Shown one piece after another: positions 46,411 to 57,412 of a stretch of 64,000 nt of DNA (the first letter of the stretch is position 1; every line of letters starts with the position of its first letter). Below the pieces are notes generated by a model. The model was not told the DNA's origin. It did no database searches and worked only from the letters and a program-made list of their open reading frames with translations. Both the position numbers and the translations under genes were made by a program. The stretch is from Cryptomeria japonica (lineage: Eukaryota > Streptophyta > Pinopsida > Cupressales > Cupressaceae), in assembly GCF_030272615.1 (NCBI RefSeq), contig NC_081413.1:333352302-333416301 (forward strand), in the 5' to 3' direction.

Positions 46411-47650
46411 AGGTCAAAGGTAACCTTACAAGGGATACCACAAAATCATCCACCAGCAGTAGGGACTTACAATGTAATTGACCAGCTTAAGAAAACTCCG
46501 ACACAAATATCCTTATTCGAACTACTGCATGTTTCACCCAATCATAGAGCTATAATGGACAAAGCACTTCAAGATTCAGTAGTGGATAGAGATATAGATG
46601 AATGTGCCTTCTAGTCTATGGTAGGAAATCTGACACAAGGTACACATATTACATTTACAGAGCAAGATATTCCTAGTGATAAAATGCTTCATAATGACCC
46701 ACTACATCTGGAAGCTTACATTCACAAGAAAAGGATCAGAAGAGTACTTATAGATGGGGGAGCCGGTCTGAACATTTGTACATTAAAGCTAGTCAAAGCA
46801 TTAGGATATTTTGAACTTCACATTGATTCCTCCAAAAGGATAAACATCAAGGCTTACGATGATGAAGAATGTCCATCTAAAGGCATTGTAACATTACCTG
46901 TACAAGTAGGACCAATAACGACAGAGGTCACTTTTCAAGTCTTGGACAAAGAGCTGGGATATAACATGTTATTGAGCCGCCCATGGATCCACACCATGCA
47001 AGCAGTACCATCCATATTTCATCAGTGTGTCAAATTCCCATACAATGGTATCAAAATTACCATAAAGGGTGATCCAAATCCATTCCAACATTGTAATTAT
47101 CTATAAGACAGTGTAGCTAATCAAGTACCTATCAATCAAGCTGCACCTCTCACTACACAGTTGGAAACGTTAAAGATCATAGAAACACAAAAAGATATGC
47201 CTACAACATCCTCCTTACAAATAAAAGATATGGGTTGTGGAGAGTACTCTATTGCAAACACTTCAAATGGGAAACAATTATCTCTTTCTCCTAAGTCCTT
47301 TGGGAAACCTCATACTATAGTACAAAAGAAAGACAAAGGAAAAGAAATTATCAGATACTCAGACTCATGCTCTTTCATTAGATGGGGAGACTTAGAGGAA
47401 GAATCCTTGAATGAAGATGTTAACCATTGGATATATAGAGAAGAAGATCATATGACAACACCCAGAATACATATAGATCAGTATGGCAATGGATTCAACA
47501 TACTCCAAAGACATGGATATGATGGTACCACAGGCCTGGGGTTACAAAAATAAGGAAGACTAGAACCTGTTGTTCCTAATGATGATCCACGAAATCAAGG
47601 ATTGGGATATAAGCATGTAAAACATATCACACAAGCCAGACAACATACCC
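46411..47650 (+). pseudogene. pol: Protease and G-patch region of gypsy I
   Basis: Continues the gag frame. A conserved pre-protease segment (TYNVIDQLKKTPTQISLFEL) is at 46468-46527. The aspartic protease has RRVLIDGGAGLNICTL at about 46738-46785, with the DGGA variant of the DSGA active site common in the Tat lineage, and LLSRPWIH near 46970. At 47497-47615 a G-patch follows: FNILQRHGYDGTTGLGLQK, a stop, then a GLGY end, with the spaced glycines expected of this RNA-binding module. Stops at 46408, 46612, 47104 and 47551. Confidence 0.82.
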
Positions 47651-48640
47651 TTGATATACTAAATTGACCAAGCAAACCATCAGATTACATATCATAAAGG
47701 AATTTGTCCACACAGGCTCTTCCATCTTCATCTCAAACAGGCAATCAAGTACCTACATCACCTAGCGCAGAATCAGATGGGGAAGACATGAGACAACTCT
47801 TGCAAGAACCTACCACAAAGTTACAAAATGATGTAGTTTTTGACACAACAATACAAGCTAATGTGGCAACAGATGCAGGATTACCCCCACCACCTGAATC
47901 CCACCCATGGTTATTGTCACTACTTCTACCATGAGAGGCAACTCAGGCTCAACCTAACGAAACAGATGAGGAAAGATTGCAAAGGCTTATACCTGGCTTA
48001 AGAAGAGTAACTAATGTACAAAGAAGACCAGTCAATCTACAATGGAATCAGGGATAGGAACAAGAAGAAATAAGTGATGATAGCCCATATGATGAAACAT
48101 ATATTGACAGTGAGACAAATTCTCATGACTATGAATTCATATCACTCCATGATTCTACCCCACCAGAAAGTGTGATATCAAACAATCAAGACTTCATGTT
48201 ATCAGACTCTACTACAGAAGAGAATAATGATTTACCCCTAGTACATTCACACTTGATTGATTAGGGGAAAGAAGGAAAACCAACGCTGGATTGGTTTGAA
48301 AATGACGAAGCAATTTCAAAATTTCTAAGAGTCAGAGAAGGATTTCCGCAAGGTGATCATAAAGCAGGGTTTGCTATAGACCTGAGAAGAAAGTTCTTCT
48401 CAAACAGAAGATAACAATCAAACTACCCATAATAACAAAAGTGTTTTGGGTAATCTTCCTATGGAAAGAGAAAGTTCAACATTACTTACAGAGGAAACAG
48501 AAGAAGTAAACATAGCAGAAGGGGAAGTTGTCCATAACATCCATCTGGCAAAATCATTGAGCAAAGAAGAAAAAGATAGATTCATCCATTTTTTCAAACA
48601 ATGACCTATCAACTTTGCTTGGTCCTATTCAAACACGTTG
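47651..48640 (+). pseudogene. Linker between G-patch and RT of gypsy I
   Basis: Low-complexity, acidic, Ser/Thr/Gln-rich sequence with scattered stops. 47704-47934 is readable, as are SDDSPYDETYIDSETNS around 48072 and FLRVREGFPQGDHKAGF near 48325. The frame changes from the gag/protease frame to the RT frame in this stretch. In Ogre-type elements a removable intron lies in this zone; I could not identify splice sites convincingly. Confidence 0.5.
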
Positions 48641-49961
48641 GGCTTAGATTCTGAATTAGTGTTGCATCATTTACCATTGACACCAGGAGTTAAGCCTTAC
48701 AAGCAAAAATTGAGAAAAATGCATCCAAGTATCGCATTACTGGTTAAAAAAGAATTACAAAAGTTGCTGGAAGTAGGTTTTATCAGACCTAGTGACTAAG
48801 CCCATGGGAGGCATCAAAATCTGTACCAATTTTTGAGATCTAAATAAAGCTTGCCCTAAGGATGACTTCCCGCTATCTGATATCGACATGATAGTTGACC
48901 TAACAGCTGGAAATGAGATGTTATCCTTAATGGATGGTTTTTTAGGATACAACCAGATTAAAATTGCACCAGAAGATCAACATAAAATGGCCTTTACATG
49001 CCCATGGGGAATGTATTGCTGGAATGTGATGCCATTTGGTCTTAAAAATGGTGGCCCAACATACCAGAGAGCCATGAAAACATTATTTCATGACATGATC
49101 CATAACATAATGGAAGATTATGTGGATGACATATTGGCTAAATCACAAACTAGAGAAGGTCACCTTGCAGTTCTTACACAGATATTTGATCAGTTGGAGC
49201 AATATAATGTCAGATTAAACCCAAAGAAATGTGTGTTTGGCATAATAGCAGGTAAACTATTAGGGTTTATAGCATCAAATAGAGGAATTGAAATAGACCC
49301 TGCCAAGGTCAAGGCAATCATTGATATGCAACCTCCATCAACACTTGAACAACTTAGAGGGTTACAAGGGAGATTGCAATCCATAAGAAGATTCATAGCA
49401 CAATTCGCAGATAAGTGCCACCCATTCCAGCATTTACTCAGGAAAGGAGTTATTTTTAAATGGACAGAACAATGCCAGGAAGCTTTCCAAGCTCTAAAAG
49501 AGTATCTTTTGAACACACCAGTGTTAATATCCCCTATTCTAGGACAACCTCTATTGTTATTCATATCAGCAACAAACTCAACTCTAGGAGCTCTATTGAC
49601 ACAGCATGACAAAAATGGAAAAGAAAGAGCCATTTATTATATAAGTAGGGCTCTGATCGGCTATGAGCTTAATTACACCCCCATAGAGAGAGCTTGCTTA
49701 GCAGTAATCTTTGCATCCCAAAAGCTCAGACACTACATGTTGAGTCATAAGGTACAACTCATTGCACGGTTTGACCCACTCAAATACCTATTGAGTAGAG
49801 CAACATTGACCGGGCGATTGGCTAAGTGGGTTATGATCTTGAGCAAGTTTGATATAGAATACATAGACAGAAAAGCTATCAAAGGACAAATCATAGCAGA
49901 TCAATTAGCAGAGGCTCCTATACAAGACAATCACCCATTGCTGATAAACTTTCCAGACTAA
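48641..49961 (+). pseudogene. pol: Reverse transcriptase and first RNase H of gypsy I
   Basis: RT begins with LGLDSELVLHHLPL and KELQKLLEVGFIRP (about 48640-48790). A deletion/frameshift at about 48790 then joins to KPMGGIKICTNF, a TGA, DLNKACPKDDFPLSDID. From 48888 the frame is open for 357 codons: LSLMDGFLGYNQIKI, MPFGLKNGGPTYQRAM and the catalytic DYVDDIL (49114-49134). RNase H follows at 49540-49790 (LFISATNSTLGALLTQ, AIYYISRAL, ERACLAVIFASQKLRHYM), with the usual first catalytic Asp not evident. The missing segment and the TGA make it inactive. Confidence 0.9.
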
Positions 49962-49988
49962 TCCGCATTTACACTAACTACCTCAATA

Positions 49989-50396
49989 ATGTGGAAGTTG
50001 TACTTTGATGGATCATATACAAATCATGGATCTAGAGCAGGTATTGTCCTCATTACTCCTCAAGGGGATGTTATACCTAAGTCATTTAGGATCAATTTCC
50101 CATGCACCAACAATATGGTAGAATATGAAGTTCTCCTCATAGGACTTTGTACAACTGTGCAATGGAAAATACAAGAATTATAGGTCTATGGTGATTCGCA
50201 GTTGATTGTGAACCAGGTCAATGATGATTACAATATGAAGGATGACAAACGCATGCCTTATAAGAAGTTGGTTGAAGATTACAAGGAGAACTTTAGCAAA
50301 ATCACCTTCGAACAAATCCCTAGAATACAAAACAAGGCAGCAGATACAATGGCAACAATAGGGTCTCTTCTGAATATGCCTGCTAATGAAACTTAG
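49989..50396 (+). pseudogene. pol: Second (archaeal-type) RNase H of gypsy I
   Basis: WKLYFDGSYTNHGSRAGIVL carries the first catalytic Asp, and MVEYEVLLIGL the Glu. VYGDSQLIVNQV follows a TAG at 50181 and carries the next Asp. The tail NKAADTMATIGSL supplies the last Asp. A second RNase H placed between the RT-linked RNase H and integrase is diagnostic for the Tat group of Ty3/gypsy elements and resembles plant RNase H genes. One TAG (possible CAG origin) breaks it. Confidence 0.85.
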
Positions 50397-50420
50397 TTTG
50401 AGTTTATCATAGAATAGTTA

Positions 50421-51743
50421 ATGCTACCTGCATATGAGACCCCCCTATTAGACTATGTATGTGCAATTGTGGGACCAGAATCGCCTTGGTACAATGAAAT
50501 ATATACATATTTGAATACCCAATACATGTCACTAGATATGTCCAGAAATCAAAAGAAGACATTTATTCGTCAAGCATCTAGATACACCATCATAGCTGAT
50601 ACTTTGTATAGAAATGGTTTCGATGGAACTCTTCTCCAATGTTTGGATGAGAATGAAGCACACCTTGCTTTAAAAGAAGTCCATGATGGAATCTGTGGGG
50701 CTCACCAAAGCGGTCTGCCATTGTCAAAGAAACTGCTGAGAACTAGGTATTACTAGCCAACCATGGAAAAAGATGCTTACAAGTATGTACAGAAGTGTAA
50801 ATAATGCCAAATGCATGGAGACCTTATTCATGCACCAACACAAGATCTTCAACCCATCACATCACCGTGGCCATTTTCACAATGGGGATTAGATCTCATA
50901 GGTAGAATCAACCCTACTTCGTCCAATGGGCACAAGTTTATCTTGCCAGCCACTAAATACTTTACAAAATGGGTTGAGGCAATTCCTTTAACATACACTA
51001 TGGGAAATCAGATATCAAAATTTATGCTCAACTACATTATATGTAGATACGGAGTTCCAATGTGCTTTGTTACAGATAACGGGCGTCCATTTAAAAACCA
51101 GGAAGTGAAAGAATTGTGTGAGAAATTTCACATACAACAGAGATTTGCCACGCCATATTATCCACAAAGTAATGGACAAGTAGAGGCTACAAATAAAACA
51201 ATATTGAAAATTCTTAAGAAAGTAGTCACTGACACAGGACGGGACTGGCATCTCCAGCTAAATCCCGCTCTCTGGGCTTACAGAATAGGAGTGCGCACCC
51301 CTATAGGAGCAACACCATATTCCTTGGTCTATGGTACAGAAGCGATACTCTCCATTGAAATAGAAATACTGTCTCTAAGAGTATCCTTACAAAACATTAT
51401 ATTAGAAGAAGACTATAGGGTAGCGAGGTTGCAAGAACTAGAAACCCTTGATGAAAAATGACAAACAACATTCAATCATTTACAAGGATATCAAAATAGA
51501 CTGAGGCGGAGCTATAATAAAAGGGTCCGCCCATGAACCTTTCAAGTGGGGGATCTAGTACTTAAAGAGAATCAAAGGAACTTAGCAGAATGAGAAAGGC
51601 CAGGGAAATTCAAACCTAATTGGCTAGGTCCTTTCATTATAACAAGGGTCATAGGCAATGGTGCCTATCATTTGGCTACCTTGGAGGGAAATCCAATCTC
51701 TGACCCTATGAACAACATGCATCTTAAGCGGTATTACACCTAA
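50421..51743 (+). pseudogene. pol: Integrase of gypsy I
   Basis: Zinc-binding H2C2 module with VHDGICGAHQSG and YVQKCK-stop-CQ (50680-50810), interrupted by TAG and TAA. The core is open at 50811-51461: WPFSQWGLDLIGRINP, FVTDNGRPFKNQEV and YYPQSNGQVEATNK supply D, D and E. The C-terminal domain continues past stops at 51459, 51534 and 51591 (VGDLVLKENQ, KPNWLGPFIITRVIGNGAY) to MNNMHLKRYYT and TAA at 51743. Core catalytic residues are intact although the ORF is broken. Confidence 0.9.
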
Positions 51744-52874
51744 GGGCTGTGTAGTTTAGGTTTTACTTTCCACATTGCATATCATTTAAAACACTGCATT
51801 ACATATAGTTTATTTTTCAAACGCATCGCATTCTTAAAGTTCTGCATTCTCACATAGAAGCATCAAATAAAACAAGGCAAGTGTTCAAGTTTATCATTCG
51901 TTTGCATCCTGAAAAGAAAACAAGGGTCATCGCCTTTCTTAGATATTTGGACATGAAGTCTTTGGGGTTCTAAAGTCATTCATTCCCAACATTACCCTAC
52001 GACAACATTTTACTTATGGTTGGGTAGTGATTTCACTATTTGAGACTTGGTAACCCACAATCTATCAATTGCTATATCTTACACCTTAACGAGATCTCTA
52101 ATTCATTTTAGACACCTAGTTGATCATATGACTAGTGAAGAATCTAAAATTCTACTTTAGCACCGCTGTAATTGTCACACCCAAGTAGGTTTCATTACTT
52201 ACAAGTCAAGGCAAGAAAATAAAAATAAAAAGAGCTATGCCAAATATCCATCTAAAGGCAAAAAGAGAAATGATATATAACTGAAATATCGTGTATACAA
52301 ATATGATAAAAAGCTTGACTATGGGAACATGCTAGTAACTCCATCAAGGCTATGAATGCCTACTGGAAATGGAGCAATATTTGAAAAATTACTGTCTATA
52401 ACCTCGTCGGAGCTCTCAAGGCTTGCTGGTAGCGAGGCTCTATTCGGGATGCTTTTGAAGTTAGAAAAACCATGTAGCTAGTCATATAGGATGCTAAGGA
52501 TCTTTAGTGAGCACAAGAGCGGGAATTAATGCATTTGCACAAACATGGGCAAAAGAAGATCAAAGTTTCAAGAACCAATGGGGAAGTTTTCCGTGTCTCC
52601 ATTTGTAAATCCTAGTCACTAAGTGTGTTGAGATGAATGTTCCGAAGGGTCTTAGAGATCAATTGACCGCTTATCTACGAAATGTTTTGCACCTTCATTT
52701 TCAATCAGTGTATTACAAATGCTAAAAAACAAAGATAGTCAACCTTGTTCGAATAGGAAGTGCATCTTCATCCTGCATATTGCATTCACATAGGTCATGT
52801 CAAAAATTTCTTTGTCTCCACACACATTCTATAGATCATTATGTCATATGGGTCTGCACACTGGGGGCATAACT

Positions 52875-53185
52875 GAAAAAATCCAAAAAAGAAAAAATCA
52901 GATAAAGTCCTGAAAAAATCCAAAAAATCAGATAAAGTCCTGAAAAAATCCAAAAAAATTAGATAAAGTCCTGAAAAAAGCCAAAAAATCAGATAAAGTC
53001 CTGAAAAAATCCAAAAACATTGAAAAACTCGAAATCCAAAAAAAACAATGGAAAACTCAAAATAAAAAAAATATTCAAATATGAACCTGAAAAAATCAAA
53101 CAAAAAAATCAAATATGATCCTGAAAAAATCAAACAAAAAAATCCATATACGATCCTGAAAAAATCAAACAAAAACATTCAAAAA
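52875..53185. repeat. A-rich 33-36 bp tandem repeats
   Basis: First part: four to five units of TGAAAAAATCCAAAAAATCA + GATAAAGTCC (52874-53020). Second part: three units of CCTGAAAAAATCAAACAAAA + AAATCAAATATGAT (53084-53180). The Phe-rich minus-strand ORF across it is an artefact. Confidence 0.85.
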
Positions 53186-54159
53186 TCTACCTACATAATC
53201 CAAAAACATCAAAAAAGCTCTTGGAAAAGAACTAAAAATCGAAGATCAATCAATCAAAAAACTTGCAATTAAATGTCTTGTGAGAAACAAATACCCTAGC
53301 AGATATCCAGCAAACAATTCGCACGAAGTTAACAAAGGATACGACTATCCAGTCAAACATCTGCAATCAACTGATCAAACTGTCTTATCAATCGTATCAT
53401 ATCCATATCAATGTGATCATTATCTTGTCTTAAATAGAAGAGGATACACTCAAAATCAAACAGGTCAGTCTTAAACAGGGTCTGCAGCTTTCTGAGATCA
53501 GACATTATCAACCATCACATCAAACAACTGAGAACGAAGGCACAAGGTCAGTATAGCTGCTGAATTTTGTCTAGGTCAGTCTTTATCTTTTTATCATTTG
53601 GCGACAGATATTGTTTCTATGCTACTCAAGGATGTCCAAAAGTGACTAGAGGAGCTATGATGAGCATTATTTTTTTTTGTTTGCTATTTGTGGTGTGAAC
53701 TGATGAAATTCTAGGGAAATTGCTCTAGTGGGTGTCTATGATAAGAGCCTTCAGATCAAGGTGAAATCGCCACACATACCTCGACCCCTAACGCAATTAC
53801 CAGAATGGAGGGTTCACTCCTTGTCTACTACGTGTTTGTTTCTACAATGATATATCTTTGCATCTTGGTTCCTTACACCCTGATGTGCTAAGCTTCATTG
53901 TTCAATAATAAGGCTCAGTGATGAATATATATTGACGCAATAAAATATGTGACACAGGTTCGTGATTCATTCAATTTCATTATCATCTTCATCTCATTTG
54001 CTTATTGATAGTTTGTTGGTTTCTTGTCTCCCATCTAAATCACATTCTTTCTAACATTCTTTCTATCATCATTTTTTTCTCTCTATCATCTAACTAACAT
54101 TTCTTCAAGGTGTATCTGAGTTAAAGTTGGTTCAACCATTATCATACCAAAAAAACATT

Positions 54160-54435
54160 CATTATAAGATTCATTTGCATTCATATAGATTCATTTGCAT
54201 TCATATAGATTCATTTTCATTCATATAGATTCATTTGCATTCATTATAGATTCATTTGCATTCATTATAAGATTCATTTGCATTCATTATAAGATTCATT
54301 TGCATTCATATAGATTCATTTGCATTCATTATAAGATTCATTTGCATTCATTATAAGATTCATTTGCATTCATATAGATTCATTTGCATTCATTATAAGA
54401 TTCATTTGCATTCATTATAGATTTCATTTGCATCG
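54160..54435. repeat. ATTCATTTGCATTCATTATA tandem repeat
   Basis: About a dozen 19-23 bp copies of GATTCATTTGCATTCATTATAA or the ATATA variant in a row, immediately beyond the 3' end of the antisense gene, where its transcript terminus would be expected. Confidence 0.93.
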
Positions 54436-54642
54436 TTAATCCATACATATACAACCATTGCATTTTATAATCATATAAAATCAAATAGATATGCATTACA
54501 AAACTCATAGCATCATATAAGCATATAGGAAAAGAAAAACATAAATAGATCATAGCCAAAACCCGCATATCATATATTCGACCTCAAAAAATGATAATGT
54601 GTGTGAATACAATAAATAAGCCTGAAGGCTCAGATAACATGA

Positions 54643-57036
54643 TCAACCAACACTGCCTCTATCAGCAGGTGGATCCTCTCCACTAGATCCTACCCCAGGA
54701 TGTCAAGGTGGTCCCATAACACCACCACTGCTAGTCCATCATGAAGTAGATCTACTCAATCTCCTCCCCATGAATGCACTGAAGCTAGGCTCTCTCTGAC
54801 CCTCAGGGATGGCTCTCTCATATGCCTGTCTATAATAAATAGCCTCCTACGTAGCAGTGAAATATCTCTCTCCCTAGTCACATGCATCTGTACCTACTCT
54901 AAAAAGCTGATCAAAGGCATCCATAGTAATCTGACATCATCGCACTGCCTCATCTCTCTCCCACTGAAGACACACTCGCTCCACCTCTAGGGCACCATAA
55001 TCCACATGATAGGTCTCTCGCTCAATACCTCATCTAGCAACCTCATCCTCCAAGCTCTGCACCCGTGCTCTAAGAGTCTGCAGCTCATCCTCATCACCAA
55101 CCTCTCCTATCCCACCCTCTGCGGTAGGCACATCCTCCAACTCTGGCATATCATCATCATCATCCCCACCCTCGCTACTCGATGACTCTGAGGAATCATC
55201 ACTATCCTCACTGCTAATATACTCAGTGTCTCCACCAATGTCTATATCCTCATCTCCACTGTCTCCACCACCTCCTCCCCCATCTCCATCATCTCCACCA
55301 TCTCCACCACCTCCTCCATCATCTCCTCCATCTCCTCTGGCTCTCTTCCCTAGATCTATCCTCAAATGCTACCTAGGATGACGAATCTATTGTGTTGTAA
55401 TCGCAACAGTAGGATCAGTCAAAGGCACTAGCCTGTGCCTAGCAAACCATGCATCATACTCCACTATCATCTTGGATCCGCTCCACCCCTACCCCAACCC
55501 CAAAGTAATGGCTGCAATGAATCAAACTCAGCAGAGGCAACATGTGGTTGAATACACACACCCCAATCAAATACCTCACGAGATACACAAGCAAAATATG
55601 CAGTAACCACAGGTGTCACTTGTACCTCACCAAATTGTCTAAGAACACGTCCAAGAAGATACATCTCTATGATCCTCTGAGTCTCAAAGGTCCTATCAAT
55701 AAGATATCTCTACTGGCAGCAGAAAGACAAGTGCACTACATCATTAGGCCAACCAGGGCAATCTAAGTAAGATCTCCAAATGAAATGCTGCAATATATCC
55801 AACTGATGTCTCCAGTACAAGGTGTTCCCCGAACCCCTGTGTCTGATACGTGTTGTATACCTGAAAGCATAAGGCTCACCAGGCTGCAAATCTACATGAA
55901 CAACAGGCCTAGAAATAGAAATGTGCTCCCATGCCCATGTCTGCAGCAAAGTAACACCACAACTGATAGAACGGTATCCCAGATACATAATACCATGCAT
56001 CTAATAATACAACATGGCAAGTAGACAAATACCCCAAGCATATAGTTGATGATGCACAATCATATCATGGATCACTCTGCCCCATCCAATTGGAAACCCA
56101 TGACCTCATCAATCAGGTATCAGTAAACCACCGACAACACCACATAATACAATGGTCAGGTCATCATAGTCTAATCGGGCCCCAGGGATCTCATAACGGC
56201 CACTGATCTGCAAATACTGAATCTCACACTCAAAAAGTGCACATAGTCCAGCAATGCCATCGTCATGGTCATATATAACCCTCTCACCATGAATGGGAAT
56301 ACGCAGTATATGCCATACATCCTCTAAGGTAATGGATGCCTCACCAGTCGGAAGATGAAATGAACATGTCTCTGAGTGCCACTGCTCTATCAAAGCTATA
56401 ATCATGGCCCTGTTGGCCATCACCTCTGGCAAATGCAATACATGGTAAAGACCAAGCTGACGAATATGCTCAATCTCATCATCTGGTAGGTCAGCTCGAA
56501 GATCAAGTCCACTAGGCCTACTCTGTCGACAGTATAACACTCCAATGTTCTCCTGCAAACGAGAAAATGATCAAAATATCAGATGTCGGATCCAAATAAA
56601 CTTAAACTATTTTCAAACGCATGAGAACAACTTACATTTACAACGAATGCGTAACAGTTATGACTTATGCGGTACAAATATGGCTCTTCTGTGATGATTG
56701 AAGCTAATGTGTGACACAATGAGCGCATGCATGACAAATAACACTTATGCGTAATGATATACATGAATACGGCATGATATAGCTAATGTGTGACGCTTAC
56801 GACACATGTGTAACATTTACAGCGAATGCGGTACACTAAGCACTAATGCGTAAAAGTCGACAAGCGATTGCGTAATGCATGGCAAAAATTGATCATGAAA
56901 TTTTTTTGGAAAAAAGGCATAAAAACAGGAAAAAATCAGGGAAAAGCATGAAAAATACCATGCCGCTAGTCCCAGGAGGTCTCTGAAATGAACGTACTCG
57001 GTCCAACAAGTGTAATCGAGCTCTATAACCAGACAT
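54643..57036 (-). pseudogene. Antisense plant mobile domain (PMD) gene with an intron
   Basis: Exon 1: ATG at 57036, 26 codons (MSGYRARLHLLDRVRSFQRP...) to 56959. Intron 56958-56553 with GT (GGTATTTTT) and AG (CTCGTTTGCAG) ends, phase 0. Exon 2 starts at 56552 and encodes a plant mobile domain: LGLYHVLHLPEVMANRAMII, SFHLPTGEASITLEDVWHIL, RIPIHGE. The same frame continues through stops to about 55485, where one base shift leads to AWFARHRLVPLTDPT. A highly acidic Gly/Asp/Glu/Ser tail (55365-55100) and a coiled coil (LQTLRARVQSLEDEV) follow; the frame ends at TGA 54643. PMD proteins are related to MAIN/MAIL1 and occur in plant transposons. Opposite in strand to gag-pol of its carrier. Confidence 0.85.
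56610..56875 (-). repeat. Repeat array filling the PMD gene intron
   Basis: About twelve degenerate units spaced roughly 20 bp, with plus-strand core AATGCGTAAC and minus-strand core TTACGCATTAGC or TTACGCAATCGC. The core matches the leader repeats of element I at 40085-40830 in reverse orientation. The array occupies most of the intron between 56553 and 56958. Confidence 0.75.
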
Positions 57037-57412
57037 GATGACCGAAAACTCAAAAATAGGCGCAAAAATTACAACAAAACCAAAGAACTACCAAATCACA
57101 AATGAGCAAATAAAAACCTAGAATTATCTATTTATAGCTCAAAATTAGGGTTTTAAGACACTCCGATGCCCGTGGTCCCCGCCAGCTTGAAACAACTTGT
57201 AGCTTGCTCAAACGATCTCAAAATGACACTAAATTTCACACACTTGCTCTTTACACTAGTATCAAAAACATGGTCTCTTTTTTTTAATTTTTCGACCACC
57301 TTTTCCGAGGGGGCATATTTACACTATACAGCAATACCAAGGCATACTGGGGTAGAATTTTTTGTTTTCTTTGAAACAATGTCATTCCGATTTTGTCTCA
57401 AAGAGGGGCAAA
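57037..57412 (+). other. 5' flank of PMD gene and PPT of gypsy I
   Basis: 376 bp containing the upstream region of the antisense gene and, at 57399-57412, the polypurine tract CAAAGAGGGGCAAA that abuts the 3' LTR. No ORF with domain support; the plus-strand ORF at 57166-57417 runs into the LTR and looks accidental. The PMD promoter must lie here or in the antisense strand of the LTR. Confidence 0.7.

Larger units (their letters stand above)
51744..54642 (+). other. Non-coding spacer after pol in gypsy I
   Basis: 2.9 kb without a supported gene. It contains two tandem repeat arrays (52875-53185 and 54160-54435), a T-run near 53670 and otherwise unremarkable AT-rich sequence. It separates sense pol from the antisense gene. 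Confidence 0.7.

Noticed and set aside
52795-53178. Phe-rich minus-strand ORF resembling a membrane protein
   Set aside because: It is the reverse of A-rich tandem repeats; composition is explained by the repeat.
55542-56024. Plus-strand ORFs opposite the PMD gene
   Set aside because: Shadows of the minus-strand exon, which carries the PMD motifs.
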